Shown here piece by piece: positions 51,058 to 60,200 of a stretch of 64,000 bases of DNA. Both the position numbers and the translations under genes were made by a program. The notes under the pieces are model-generated. The model worked only from the letters and a program-made list of their open reading frames with translations, was not told the origin of the DNA and ran no database searches. How positions within the stretch are numbered: position 1 is the first letter of the stretch; every line of letters starts with the position of its first letter. This DNA is from Paenibacillus radicis (ex Xue et al. 2023). GTDB lineage: Bacteria; Bacillota; Bacilli; Paenibacillales; NBRC-103111. The stretch is taken from assembly GCF_024722015.1 (NCBI RefSeq), contig NZ_JANQBD010000015.1, forward strand, positions 124,001-188,000, in the 5' to 3' direction.

Positions 51058-53844
51058 ATGAGTCAGAAAAAGTGGTATCAGATGACGGCGGAGGAGATTT
51101 TGCAATCGCAGCAAATTCATCCGTCAAAAGGGCTGTCGTCAGAAGAAGCGCAGAAGCGTATGGACGAGCATGGTCGCAATGAATTATCCGAAGGGGCAAA
51201 AATATCGCCGATCGCTTTATTTTTGAATCAGTTTAAAGATTTTATGGTGCTGGTGCTGATGGGCGCTACACTCATTTCAGGGCTGCTGGGTGAATATTTG
51301 GATGCGGTGACGATTATCGCCATAATTATTATGAATGGGATTCTTGGCTTCGTTCAGGAATTCCGGGCAGAGCGCTCACTTCGTGCATTAAAGGAATTGT
51401 CCGCTCCGCATGCAAAGGTAATGAGAGAGGGTACGCTATATCAAATTCCTGCAAGGGATCTAGTACCTGGGGATATTGTCCTCCTGGAGAGCGGGGACCG
51501 GATTCCGGCAGACATTCGATTTATTGACGCGAACAGTCTTTATGCGGAGGAATCTGCTTTAACGGGAGAATCTGTGCCTGTCAATAAGCATACGAATGCG
51601 CTTCACAATGAGGAAGTGCCACTCGGCGACCAAAGAAATCTCGGTTTTATGGGCACTATGATTACGCGGGGTACTGCCAGAGGCATCGTTGTACGCACCG
51701 GTATGAATACGGAAATGGGTAAAATAGCTGACTTAATCCAGAGCACAGAGTCCATGGAAACACCGCTCCAGCATCGTTTAGAGCAGCTGGGGAAAATATT
51801 AATTATCGTTGCGCTAGCCTTAACTGTAGTTGTCGTCATAGCAGGTATCGTCCACGGACAGGAGCCTTACGGTATGTTCCTGGCTGGAGTCAGCTTAGCT
51901 GTTGCAGCTATTCCGGAAGGATTACCGGCCATTGTCACTATTGCGCTTGCTTTGGGTGTACAGCGGATGATTCAGAGAAAAGCAATCGTGCGCAAACTGC
52001 CCTCCGTTGAAACTCTCGGCTGTGCATCGGTTATCTGCTCCGACAAGACTGGCACACTGACGCAAAATAAAATGACAGTAACCCATCTGTGGCTGGGAGG
52101 CAATGTGTTGGAGGTTACCGGCGATGGATATGACCCTCGCGGTGATATTCTAAGCAGCGGCAGCCAAGTGGACATCCACAACAATTTGATGCTGAACCGG
52201 ATGCTGCAAGTATCGGTGCTTTGCAACAACGCCGTACTGGTTGAAGAAAAGGGGGAGGCCAAACGCAAGAAGCAGGCGACCGAGGAGCCTTCAGTCAGTT
52301 GGAACATCAAAGGAGATCCAACCGAAGGGGCACTGGTTGTGCTTGGAGCCAAAGCGGGAGCGACCCAACAGCTGCTTGGTGGGCAGTACAGCCGGATAGG
52401 AGAATTCCCGTTCGATTCGGAACGGAAGCGGATGACCGTACTGGTTGAGCATCAAAGCGGCCGGATGGTTTGTACCAAAGGAGCGCCTGATTTGCTGCTG
52501 CACAAATGCAGTTACGTCCTATGGGACGATAAGGTGATTCCGTTCACTACGACGTTGAAGCAAAAGGTGCTTGCTGCAAATGAAGGCATGGCCAAAAATG
52601 CACTTCGGGTGTTGGGTCTCGCATATCGCGATCTGAAGGTAACCGACAGCTTTACAGATGAGGATGACGTTGAACAGGGGCTTGTCTTCATCGGATTAAC
52701 AGGGATGATCGATCCTCCCCGCAAAGAAGTGCGGGATGCTATCTCCAAATGCCGCAAGGCAGGTATCAAAACGGTGATGATAACAGGAGATCATCAGGGA
52801 ACGGCTGAAGCGATTGCAAAGCAGCTCGGTATTTTGCCTCCAAGCGGCGGGTTGGCATTAAATGGGCAGCAGCTGAATCAGCTGAGTGATGATGAGCTGG
52901 ATGATCGTGTGGAGGATGCTTACGTATACGCTAGGGTTTCACCGGAGCATAAGCTGAGGATAGTGAAGTCGCTGCAGCGCAAAGGGCACGTAGTTGCAAT
53001 GACAGGTGATGGCGTGAATGACGCTCCGGCCATTAAAGCGGCTGATATCGGCATCGCGATGGGCATCAGCGGAACAGACGTAACCAAGGAAGCGGCAGCT
53101 CTTGTGCTTAGCGATGATAACTTTGCGAGCATTGTTGCAGCCATTGAAGAAGGGCGCGGTATATACGAAAATATTCGTAAATTTATACGCTATCTGCTTG
53201 CTTCCAACGTTGGAGAAATTATGACTATGTTTCTGGCCATGATGGCCGGGCTGCCGCTGCCGCTTATCCCAATCCAAATCTTATGGGTAAACCTGGTGAC
53301 CGATGGTCTTCCCGCCATGGCTCTTGGCGTCGATCAAGCTGAGAAGGATTTGATGCAGCAGAAGCCGCGAGGGGCACGAGAAAACATATTTGCCCGCCGT
53401 CTGGGCTGGAAAATTATTAGCCGGGGTATATTAATCGGTCTGTGCACGCTTGCGGCTTTCTTGATTGTCTTGTACCAGGGACCTAATGGCGACTCAGACA
53501 CATTGGTTCATGCACAAACCGTTGCTTTTGCTACATTAGTTATGGCTCAGCTGATTCATGTGTTTGATTGCCGCAGTTCCCGTTCGATTTTTCATCGCAA
53601 TCCGCTGCAAAATGGTTATTTAGTATTAGCAGTCATTTCCTCATTGCTGCTCATGCTAGCTGTGCTTTACATCAAACAGTTGCAGCCGATATTCAAAACG
53701 GTTCCGCTCGGCTGGCAGGATTGGATTATCGTGCTTGTGTTTGCTGGAATTCCAACGTTCCTGATGGGTATCGGCAGTGTCATGAGCAAGCCTGCCAAAC
53801 GCAAGCCTATTCATTACGGTAACGCAAAACCTATAACCAGATAA
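51058..53844 (+). CDS. P-type Ca2+-transporting ATPase (SERCA/PMR1-like, YloB)
   Basis: A 928-residue membrane pump exporting Ca2+ with ATP. Seen: an N-terminal cation-ATPase domain (LSSEEAQKRM...GRNELSE), LTGESVPV in the actuator, PEGLPAIVTIALALG (calcium-binding span M4), the phosphorylated Asp in CSDKTGTLTQNK, KGAPD, TGDHQGTAEAIAKQLG, TGDGVNDAPA and a C-terminal cation domain with VNLVTDGLPA. Start is ATG 51058 after GGGAGGG; the frame to 50935 is non-coding. An insertion rich in charged residues follows the phosphorylation site. Confidence 0.95.
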   Translation: MSQKKWYQMTAEEILQSQQIHPSKGLSSEEAQKRMDEHGRNELSEGAKISPIALFLNQFKDFMVLVLMGATLISGLLGEYLDAVTIIAIIIMNGILGFVQEFRAERSLRALKELSAPHAKVMREGTLYQIPARDLVPGDIVLLESGDRIPADIRFIDANSLYAEESALTGESVPVNKHTNALHNEEVPLGDQRNLGFMGTMITRGTARGIVVRTGMNTEMGKIADLIQSTESMETPLQHRLEQLGKILIIVALALTVVVVIAGIVHGQEPYGMFLAGVSLAVAAIPEGLPAIVTIALALGVQRMIQRKAIVRKLPSVETLGCASVICSDKTGTLTQNKMTVTHLWLGGNVLEVTGDGYDPRGDILSSGSQVDIHNNLMLNRMLQVSVLCNNAVLVEEKGEAKRKKQATEEPSVSWNIKGDPTEGALVVLGAKAGATQQLLGGQYSRIGEFPFDSERKRMTVLVEHQSGRMVCTKGAPDLLLHKCSYVLWDDKVIPFTTTLKQKVLAANEGMAKNALRVLGLAYRDLKVTDSFTDEDDVEQGLVFIGLTGMIDPPRKEVRDAISKCRKAGIKTVMITGDHQGTAEAIAKQLGILPPSGGLALNGQQLNQLSDDELDDRVEDAYVYARVSPEHKLRIVKSLQRKGHVVAMTGDGVNDAPAIKAADIGIAMGISGTDVTKEAAALVLSDDNFASIVAAIEEGRGIYENIRKFIRYLLASNVGEIMTMFLAMMAGLPLPLIPIQILWVNLVTDGLPAMALGVDQAEKDLMQQKPRGARENIFARRLGWKIISRGILIGLCTLAAFLIVLYQGPNGDSDTLVHAQTVAFATLVMAQLIHVFDCRSSRSIFHRNPLQNGYLVLAVISSLLLMLAVLYIKQLQPIFKTVPLGWQDWIIVLVFAGIPTFLMGIGSVMSKPAKRKPIHYGNAKPITR

Positions 53845-53852
53845 TCAACAAC

Positions 53853-53893
53853 AGCCTGTGCCGGGGAATAAAACCCATGAGCGCGGGCTTTTT
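53853..53893 (+). terminator. Terminator of the Ca2+ ATPase gene
   Basis: AGCCTGTGC pairs with GCGCGGGCT (two G-T pairs) around a 19-base loop, followed by TTTTT. Confidence 0.7.
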
Positions 53894-54010
53894 GCATTTT
53901 CCGGGAATATCGGTTAAAATTTTGCGGAAAAACTATGCATGCTATTCGTTTTGCGTTATGATAGTGGCTAAACAAAAGGAACTCTAGAATGATTGAAAGC
54001 GGGAGAGATC

Positions 54011-54850
54011 ATGAATTTTACAAAAATGCATGGGTTAGGTAATGATTTTATCGTCGTTGCGGGCGAAAGCGAGCTGCCGTCGAACTCAAGCGAGCTCGCC
54101 GTTCAATTATGCAGCCGTTTTTTTGGCATCGGAGCTGATGGTTTAGTCTATATATTGCCTTCAGATAAAGCAGATTACCAAATGCGTATTATTAATTCAG
54201 ACGGATCGGAATCCGAACAATGTGGCAATGCGGTACGCTGCGTCGCTAAATATATATACGAGCATAATCTTATTGATTCCTCTCGAACCGAGCTATCTAT
54301 CGAGACGTTGGGAGCGGGCGCACAGCAGGTACAGCTTACTGTATCGCATGGCAAAGTAACTGCCGTTCGTGTTGATATGGGAGAGCCCGTGCTTCAAGGA
54401 AAGCTGGTACCTACTACTATCGATCAGGAGCAAGTGCTGAACTATCCTATTGAAGTGGCTGGACGAGTATTTCACTTTACCGCTGTCTCGATGGGGAATC
54501 CGCATTGTGTCATTTATGTAGAGGACGCAGCGGCAATCGATCTTGCAGTGTGGGGACCGAAGCTTGAAGTACATCCGTTGTTTCCGAGACGAGTGAACGT
54601 TGAATTTGCGACAGTCAAATCACGAGACGCTATGGATATGCGGGTGTGGGAACGTGGAGCAGGACCAACCTTGGCATGTGGGACGGGCGCTTGCGCTACT
54701 TTGGTATCATCTGTGTTGAATGGATTGTCCGATAGAATAGCCACCGTTTCATTAAAAGGTGGAGATTTGTTTATCGAATGGAGCGAGGCTGACAACCATG
54801 TATATATGACTGGGCCTGCCGAGCAGGTGTATACGGGTATTCTTGACTAA
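54011..54850 (+). CDS. dapF: Diaminopimelate epimerase
   Basis: Interconverts LL- and meso-diaminopimelate for peptidoglycan and lysine. The 279-residue protein has the two-cysteine active site: EQCGNAVRC (first) and ACGTGACA (second). MHGLGNDFI at the start and GNPHCVI in the middle are family motifs. ATG 54011 follows GCGGGAGAG. It lies between the Ca2+ ATPase and yitJ, a break in the B. subtilis yloB-yloC order. Confidence 0.96.
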   Translation: MNFTKMHGLGNDFIVVAGESELPSNSSELAVQLCSRFFGIGADGLVYILPSDKADYQMRIINSDGSESEQCGNAVRCVAKYIYEHNLIDSSRTELSIETLGAGAQQVQLTVSHGKVTAVRVDMGEPVLQGKLVPTTIDQEQVLNYPIEVAGRVFHFTAVSMGNPHCVIYVEDAAAIDLAVWGPKLEVHPLFPRRVNVEFATVKSRDAMDMRVWERGAGPTLACGTGACATLVSSVLNGLSDRIATVSLKGGDLFIEWSEADNHVYMTGPAEQVYTGILD

Positions 54851-54954
54851 TAAAACGCGCTCGTTGCGAAGTTGGGTTGTTTCGCCAGCTATTGCTAATG
54901 AACAGCCGTTTAACCTTGTGGTGTAAATGAAAAGGGAAGGCAGGACGGTAGAGG

Positions 54955-56847
54955 ATGAAGCTTGATTTGAGGGAAGCGCTCCGCCAGCAAATTATTATTG
55001 GTGATGGGGCCATGGGGACATACTTGTATCAGATGGGATTTCCTGTAGGTATATCTTATGAGGAATTAAATTTGTTAAAGCCGGATGTAATAGCGGATGT
55101 TCATAAACGTTATTATGAGGCGGGCGCAAGATTAATTGAAACAAATACATTCTCCGCTAACCGCGAGAAGCTGTCCAAGTACGGACTCGAAGAGAATGTT
55201 GAGGCTATTAACCGCGCGGGCGTTGATTTGGCTCGCAAAGCAGTAGGCAGCGATGCTTATGTCGTGGGGGCAATTGGTTCCATTCGTGCAGGAATGCGCA
55301 AAAATTTTCGAACTGTCAAAATAAAAGAAGATTTGCGTCAACAAATTGAGATTTTATTGGACACGCAAGTGGACGGGCTGTTATTGGAATCATTCTATGA
55401 TCTTGAGGAGCTGCTGCTCGCTCTAAAAATAATACGCAAGCTCAGTTCATTACCGGTTATATGCCAGTTCGCTACGGAAGGAACGGGGACGACACAAGAT
55501 GGCGTTACGCTGCATGATGCTTTTGCCAAACTGAAGCAGAATGGTGCTGATGTTGTTGGCTTTAACTGCCGAAGCGGTCCTAACGGCCTTTTACGTTCAC
55601 TTGAAAAAGTAGCTGCAGCAGGCGACGTATTGCCTTATTCTATTTTCCCTAATGCAGGTATACCCGATTATGTCGATGGTCGCTTTACCTATGCGGCAAC
55701 GCCGGAATATTTTGCGGAAACGGCACTGAAATTCGCTGATCTGGGAGCGCGTATCATAGGCGGATGCTGCGGAACTACGCCTGAGCATATTGCTGCGATG
55801 TCGAAGGCGATTGCTATGTATACACCGGATCCGACCGCCTTGGTTAATGAGTCGCAGTCAACAGGGGTAGTTGAGCTGCCTCAACGTGAATCGGTAGCAA
55901 AATCGGTTGATGAAATAACGAATGCAGCGGTTGAGCCTAATATCATCGATTTGGTGAAGCAGCGCCATACGGTTATTGTGGAGCTGGATCCGCCACGCGA
56001 TTTGGATATTGAGAAATTTATGAAGGGCGCACACGCGCTTAAAAAAGCAAAAGTCGACGCTTTGACTATGGCAGACAATTCATTGGCTGTAACTCGAATG
56101 AGCAATTTGGCTCTCGGTTATTTGGTAAAAGAGCAGACAGGATTACGTCCGTTGATTCATATTGCTTGCCGTGATCGCAATTTGATTGGGACTCAATCCC
56201 ATATGATGGGATTGCATGCTCTTGGAATTGATCATGTGCTCGCTGTAACAGGAGATCCAGCGCGATTTGGCGATCTGCCGGGTTCGAGCTCTGTCTATGA
56301 TTTGACCTCATTCGAGATTATCCGTATGATCAAGCAGCTGAATCAAGGGGTAGCTTTCTCCGGCAAGCCGCTCAAGAAACAAGCGAACTTTATTGTAGGC
56401 GCTGCGTTTAACCCTAACGTCAAGCATCTGGATAAAGCCGTGCAAAGACTGGAACGGAAGATAGAAGCAGGTACGGACTATATTATGACACAGCCGGTAT
56501 ATGATGCTCAGTTGATTGAGAAAATTTACGAGGCGACGAAACATTTAAGCATTCCTATTTTTATCGGCATTATGCCGCTGGCTAGCGGGGGCAATGCGGA
56601 ATATTTGCATAATGAAGTACCGGGCATCCAGCTTTCCGATGAGGTGCGCCAGCGTATGAGCGGTTTGAAGGGTGAGGAAGGCCGGGCAATGGGCGTGCAG
56701 ATCGCCAAGGAGCTTTTGGATACGGCGATGAAGTATTTTAACGGAATCTATCTGATGACACCTTTTCTCTCTTATGAGATGACCGTCCAGCTGACAAATT
56801 ATGTATGGGAGAAGTCGGGGAGAGCTATTTCCACTTGTACCCACTAG
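54955..56847 (+). CDS. yitJ: Bifunctional homocysteine S-methyltransferase / 5,10-methylenetetrahydrofolate reductase
   Basis: A 630-residue fusion supplying methyl groups for methionine. The N-terminal homocysteine methyltransferase barrel (about 1-300) has GDGAMGTYLY, GFNCRSGP with one Zn Cys and GGCCGTTP with the other pair. A Ser/Gln-rich linker leads to the MTHFR domain (about 330-630) with VELDPPRDLD, LAVTGDPARFGD and DYIMTQPVYDA. ATG 54955 follows GGTAGAGG. No SAM riboswitch appears in the 104-bp gap, unlike B. subtilis yitJ. Confidence 0.94.
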   Translation: MKLDLREALRQQIIIGDGAMGTYLYQMGFPVGISYEELNLLKPDVIADVHKRYYEAGARLIETNTFSANREKLSKYGLEENVEAINRAGVDLARKAVGSDAYVVGAIGSIRAGMRKNFRTVKIKEDLRQQIEILLDTQVDGLLLESFYDLEELLLALKIIRKLSSLPVICQFATEGTGTTQDGVTLHDAFAKLKQNGADVVGFNCRSGPNGLLRSLEKVAAAGDVLPYSIFPNAGIPDYVDGRFTYAATPEYFAETALKFADLGARIIGGCCGTTPEHIAAMSKAIAMYTPDPTALVNESQSTGVVELPQRESVAKSVDEITNAAVEPNIIDLVKQRHTVIVELDPPRDLDIEKFMKGAHALKKAKVDALTMADNSLAVTRMSNLALGYLVKEQTGLRPLIHIACRDRNLIGTQSHMMGLHALGIDHVLAVTGDPARFGDLPGSSSVYDLTSFEIIRMIKQLNQGVAFSGKPLKKQANFIVGAAFNPNVKHLDKAVQRLERKIEAGTDYIMTQPVYDAQLIEKIYEATKHLSIPIFIGIMPLASGGNAEYLHNEVPGIQLSDEVRQRMSGLKGEEGRAMGVQIAKELLDTAMKYFNGIYLMTPFLSYEMTVQLTNYVWEKSGRAISTCTH

Positions 56848-56886
56848 CAAAATGAATTAATATAGGATAATGGATGTGAAAATGCG

Positions 56887-57768
56887 ATGATTCGCAGTAT
56901 GACCGGATTCGGACAAGCAAACCGCGCCTTTGCTGGCTATAGCGTGCAAATGGACCTGAAATCGGTCAATCATCGCTATTGTGAAGTCATTGTAAGGATG
57001 CCCCGCGAATGGTTAAAGTATGAGGATTTACTTAAACGCACCATTCTGGAGCGGATCAAACGAGGACGTGCAGATCTGTTCGTAACGATCGAACGCAGCT
57101 CTGCAGCGAATCAAACGGCAGAGCTGAATTGGACTTTAGCAGAAGCTTACCGCTCGGCGGCTGAGCAGCTGAAGGACAAATTTGGCCTGCATGAAGTGAT
57201 GGAAGTGAAGGACTACTTGCGTATCCCTGATTTGATTTCCATTAAGGAAACGGTCGAAGTTACGGAAGAGGAAATTGAGTTTGCGCTTAAAGAGTGCGTA
57301 GGCATTGCGGTTACACAGCTTCTTCATATGCGTGAAACGGAAGGCAGCCATTTATATGCGGACACTCTGCAGCGGATTGAAGCTACGGAATCCTTTCTTG
57401 AGCAAACCAAACGATTGGCTCCTCAAGCCGTGCTGGATTACACAGCTAAGTTGCGTTTACGCATTCAGGAGCTGCTGCAGCAAACCGTTATTGATGAGGC
57501 GCGTTTAGCTACAGAGGTTGCGGTATTTGCCGAACGGGCCAATGTGGATGAAGAGATAACCCGTCTGCAAAGTCATCTTCAACAATTCAAACAGCTGCTG
57601 GACTCTATGGAGCCGGTTGGGAGAAAATTAGACTTTCTTGTACAGGAAATGAACAGGGAAGTGAACACAATCGGATCTAAAGCAAACCATGCCGGTCTCA
57701 CAGCACTTGTCGTGGAAATGAAGGCCGAGCTGGAGAAGATGAGAGAGCAGATTCAGAATATCGAATAG
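56887..57768 (+). CDS. yloC: YicC/YloC family endoribonuclease
   Basis: A 293-residue protein of the YicC family, members of which cut RNA and affect stationary-phase survival. The N-terminal MIRSMTGFGQA and LKSVNHRYCEVIVRMPR, and the C-terminal VDEEITRLQSHLQQF and GRKLDFLVQEMNRE with SKANHA, are hallmarks. It starts 39 bp after yitJ. It opens the yloC-remA-gmk-rpoZ-coaBC-priA-def-fmt block found in B. subtilis. Confidence 0.95.
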   Translation: MIRSMTGFGQANRAFAGYSVQMDLKSVNHRYCEVIVRMPREWLKYEDLLKRTILERIKRGRADLFVTIERSSAANQTAELNWTLAEAYRSAAEQLKDKFGLHEVMEVKDYLRIPDLISIKETVEVTEEEIEFALKECVGIAVTQLLHMRETEGSHLYADTLQRIEATESFLEQTKRLAPQAVLDYTAKLRLRIQELLQQTVIDEARLATEVAVFAERANVDEEITRLQSHLQQFKQLLDSMEPVGRKLDFLVQEMNREVNTIGSKANHAGLTALVVEMKAELEKMREQIQNIE

Positions 57769-57838
57769 AAGGCTAATGAAAGCTAATGAATGCTTACGAG
57801 GCGGCTTTGTTGTAGCAAAGCCTGTGGGAGGAAAATAG

Positions 57839-58099
57839 ATGGCTATCAAACTTATTAATATCGGTTTCGGTAATATTGTATCCGCAAATCGGATCATTTC
57901 TATCGTTAGTCCGGAATCGGCGCCGATCAAGAGGATCATACAAGAAGCACGCGATCGTCACATGTTGATTGACGCGACTTATGGACGCCGCACCCGAGCA
58001 GTGATTATAACCGATAGCGACCATGTGATTTTATCTGCGGTACAGCCTGAGACGGTGGCGCATCGACTTTCCAATAAGGACGATGATCATGACGAGTAG
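57839..58099 (+). CDS. remA: Extracellular matrix regulator RemA (DUF370)
   Basis: An 86-residue DNA-binding protein that in B. subtilis activates biofilm matrix operons and osmoprotection genes. It reads MAIKLINIGFGN with SANRIISIVSP, RDRHMLIDATYGRRTRAVII and a short acidic tail. The ATG follows GGGAGGAAA. It overlaps the gmk start by 11 bp. Confidence 0.95.
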   Translation: MAIKLINIGFGNIVSANRIISIVSPESAPIKRIIQEARDRHMLIDATYGRRTRAVIITDSDHVILSAVQPETVAHRLSNKDDDHDE

Positions 58100-58709
58100 T
58101 GACAAGGGGATTTTGATTGTATTATCAGGACCTTCCGGAGTTGGTAAAGGTACGGTTTGTAAAGCACTTCGGGAATGTGCACCTGATTTAATCTACTCGG
58201 TTTCAGCTACGACACGTGCTCCTCGTGAGGGTGAAGTGGATGGCGTGAATTATTTCTTTAAGACAAGGGAACAATTTCAGCAGTTGATCCAAGATAATCA
58301 AGTTTTGGAATGGGCTGAATATGTTGGTAATTATTACGGAACACCTCGTAAGTTTGTTGAGGATACTCTAAACTCCGGCAAGGATATTATTCTGGAGATT
58401 GAGGTTCAAGGCGCTTTGAAAGTAAAGAAGTCGTTTCCAGAAGGTGTGTTCATATTTTTGCTGCCTCCGTCAATGGATGAGTTAGAAAGCCGTATCATTG
58501 GGCGGGGAACGGAATCACAGGAAGCGATCCGCAGCCGGATGTCAGTAGCCATGGATGAAATTCGCATGATGGAGCATTATGATTATGCTATTGTTAACGA
58601 TCATGTTGAGCATGCTTGCTCAAGTATCCAATCGATTATAGTAGCTGAGCATTGCCGCAAGGACAAAGTCGTAAGTAAAATAAAACAATGGATGGCAGAG
58701 GTGAAATAA
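58089..58709 (+). CDS. gmk: Guanylate kinase
   Basis: Converts GMP to GDP with ATP. The 206-residue enzyme has the P-loop LSGPSGVGKGT, SATTRAPREGEVDGVNY (GMP binding) and the LEIEVQGA region. ATG 58089 lies 8 bp after AAGGA; ATG 58083 is too close. It overlaps the end of remA and abuts rpoZ. Confidence 0.97.
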   Translation: MTSSDKGILIVLSGPSGVGKGTVCKALRECAPDLIYSVSATTRAPREGEVDGVNYFFKTREQFQQLIQDNQVLEWAEYVGNYYGTPRKFVEDTLNSGKDIILEIEVQGALKVKKSFPEGVFIFLLPPSMDELESRIIGRGTESQEAIRSRMSVAMDEIRMMEHYDYAIVNDHVEHACSSIQSIIVAEHCRKDKVVSKIKQWMAEVK

Positions 58710-58925
58710 ATGTTATACCCTTCAATTGACAAGCTGTTAGATAAAGTGGATAGCAAATATTCGTTGGTTGTTGCCGCGGCAAAGCGTGCAAGATTGCTGC
58801 GTGATGGAGCAAAAACGGAGGTTCGTAACAGAGCTTCGTACAAGAATGTAGGACTTGCATTGGAAGAGATTTATGAGGAGCATATCTCTTACGAGAAGCT
58901 TCCTACCAAAGAAATCGTAAAGTAA
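58710..58925 (+). CDS. rpoZ: RNA polymerase omega subunit
   Basis: A 71-residue subunit that helps hold beta' and assemble RNA polymerase. It reads MLYPSIDKLLDKVDSKYSLVV, AAKRARLL and the Glu-rich C-terminus typical of omega in Firmicutes. It starts directly after the gmk stop, with GGAGG-like GCAGAGGTG before the ATG. A hairpin and T run follow. Confidence 0.96.
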   Translation: MLYPSIDKLLDKVDSKYSLVVAAAKRARLLRDGAKTEVRNRASYKNVGLALEEIYEEHISYEKLPTKEIVK

Positions 58926-58936
58926 GCTGTTCTACC

Positions 58937-58964
58937 AACAACCCTTGTGGTTGTTATTTTTTTC
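58937..58964 (+). terminator. Hairpin with T run between rpoZ and coaBC
   Basis: AACAACC pairs with GGTTGTT around a short loop and is followed by a run of seven T. It stands inside what is otherwise a tight operon, so it may act as a partial terminator or attenuator. Confidence 0.7.
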
Positions 58965-58988
58965 TCGACAATTGGGGGCGAAAAGGGA

Positions 58989-60200
58989 ATGCTTCGAAAT
59001 AAAACTATCGTTCTTGGCGTTAGCGGGGGAATTGCTGCTTATAAAGCAGCTGCAATTTGTAGTAAATTGGCTCAAGCAGGGGCTGATGTGCGCGTCATCA
59101 TGACCGAATCCGCCACCCGTTTTATAGCACCTCTAACCTTTCAAACACTATCTCGACACGATGTGATTGTGGATACATTCGATGAAAAGGATGCTTCCGT
59201 TGTATCCCATATTGATTTGGCGGATCGTGCGGACCTTGTTGTGGTAGCTCCGGCTACGGCCAATATAATTGGCAAAATGGCGCATGGTTTGGCCGATGAT
59301 ATGTTAAGCACAACCCTCTTGGCAACAACAGCTCCAGTACTTGTTGCTCCGGCGATGAATGTCCATATGTACGCCCATCCCGCAGTCCAGGCCAACATGG
59401 AAACTTTGGCCCGACGCGGGGTGTTATTTGTGGAGCCGGGAACTGGACAATTGGCTTGCGGATATGTTGGCAAGGGAAGGCTTGAGGAGCCAGAGCAGAT
59501 TGTAGAAGCGATACACCGCTTTTTTATGGAGAAAGGGCAGCTGCGCGGCAAAAAAGTGTTGGTTACCGCAGGTGGAACGGTTGAACGAATTGACCCTGTC
59601 CGCTATTTAACCAATGATTCGTCTGGTAAAATGGGGTATGCGATTGCGGAAGCCGCACGAAGTATGGGGGCGGAGGTAACACTTGTGACTGGAAAGGCTT
59701 CTTTGCCGGTTCCCGAAGGTGTGAAGGCAATCCATGTTGAATCTGCGCAGAACATGCTGGAGGCTGTTTTGGAAAGATTCCCTGATTCCGATATTGTAAT
59801 TAAAGCTGCAGCTGTAGCCGATTATCGGCCTGCGGAGCGTGCAATGCAAAAAATTAAAAAAAATGAACAAGAAATGACCCTTACTTTGGTCAAGAATGAA
59901 GATATTTTACAAACCATTGGCAGGATGAAAAAGCATCAATACTTAGTAGGATTTGCAGCCGAGACTGAACGTATCGACGAATATGCGATGGGCAAGCTGT
60001 TGAAGAAAAATTGTGATCTGCTTGTAGCCAACGATGTTACGCAGGAAGGCGCAGGCTTCGGAACAGATACGAATGTCGTCCGATTGTACGATAAGAATGG
60101 CTTGGTAAAATCGCTGCCTATCATGACTAAACAGGGTGTAGCACGAGAACTGTTAACGCTCATTGCTGAACGGACTACGAAGGGAGAAGGGACGAACTAA
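58989..60200 (+). CDS. coaBC: Bifunctional phosphopantothenoylcysteine decarboxylase/synthase
   Basis: Makes 4'-phosphopantetheine from phosphopantothenate and Cys in CoA synthesis. The CoaC half (to about residue 180) has GVSGGIAAYKA, FMN-binding SATRF, PAMNVHMY and the substrate Cys in LACGYVGKG. The CoaB half has TAGGTVERIDPVR, NDSSGKMG and KAAAVADYRP. ATG 58989 follows AAAAGGGA; the frame from 58947 overlaps the hairpin. It shares bases with priA at 60200. Confidence 0.95.
   Translation: MLRNKTIVLGVSGGIAAYKAAAICSKLAQAGADVRVIMTESATRFIAPLTFQTLSRHDVIVDTFDEKDASVVSHIDLADRADLVVVAPATANIIGKMAHGLADDMLSTTLLATTAPVLVAPAMNVHMYAHPAVQANMETLARRGVLFVEPGTGQLACGYVGKGRLEEPEQIVEAIHRFFMEKGQLRGKKVLVTAGGTVERIDPVRYLTNDSSGKMGYAIAEAARSMGAEVTLVTGKASLPVPEGVKAIHVESAQNMLEAVLERFPDSDIVIKAAAVADYRPAERAMQKIKKNEQEMTLTLVKNEDILQTIGRMKKHQYLVGFAAETERIDEYAMGKLLKKNCDLLVANDVTQEGAGFGTDTNVVRLYDKNGLVKSLPIMTKQGVARELLTLIAERTTKGEGTN

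Noticed and set aside
54851..54954. SAM riboswitch before yitJ
   Set aside because: The 104-bp gap is too short and lacks the conserved S-box elements by eye.
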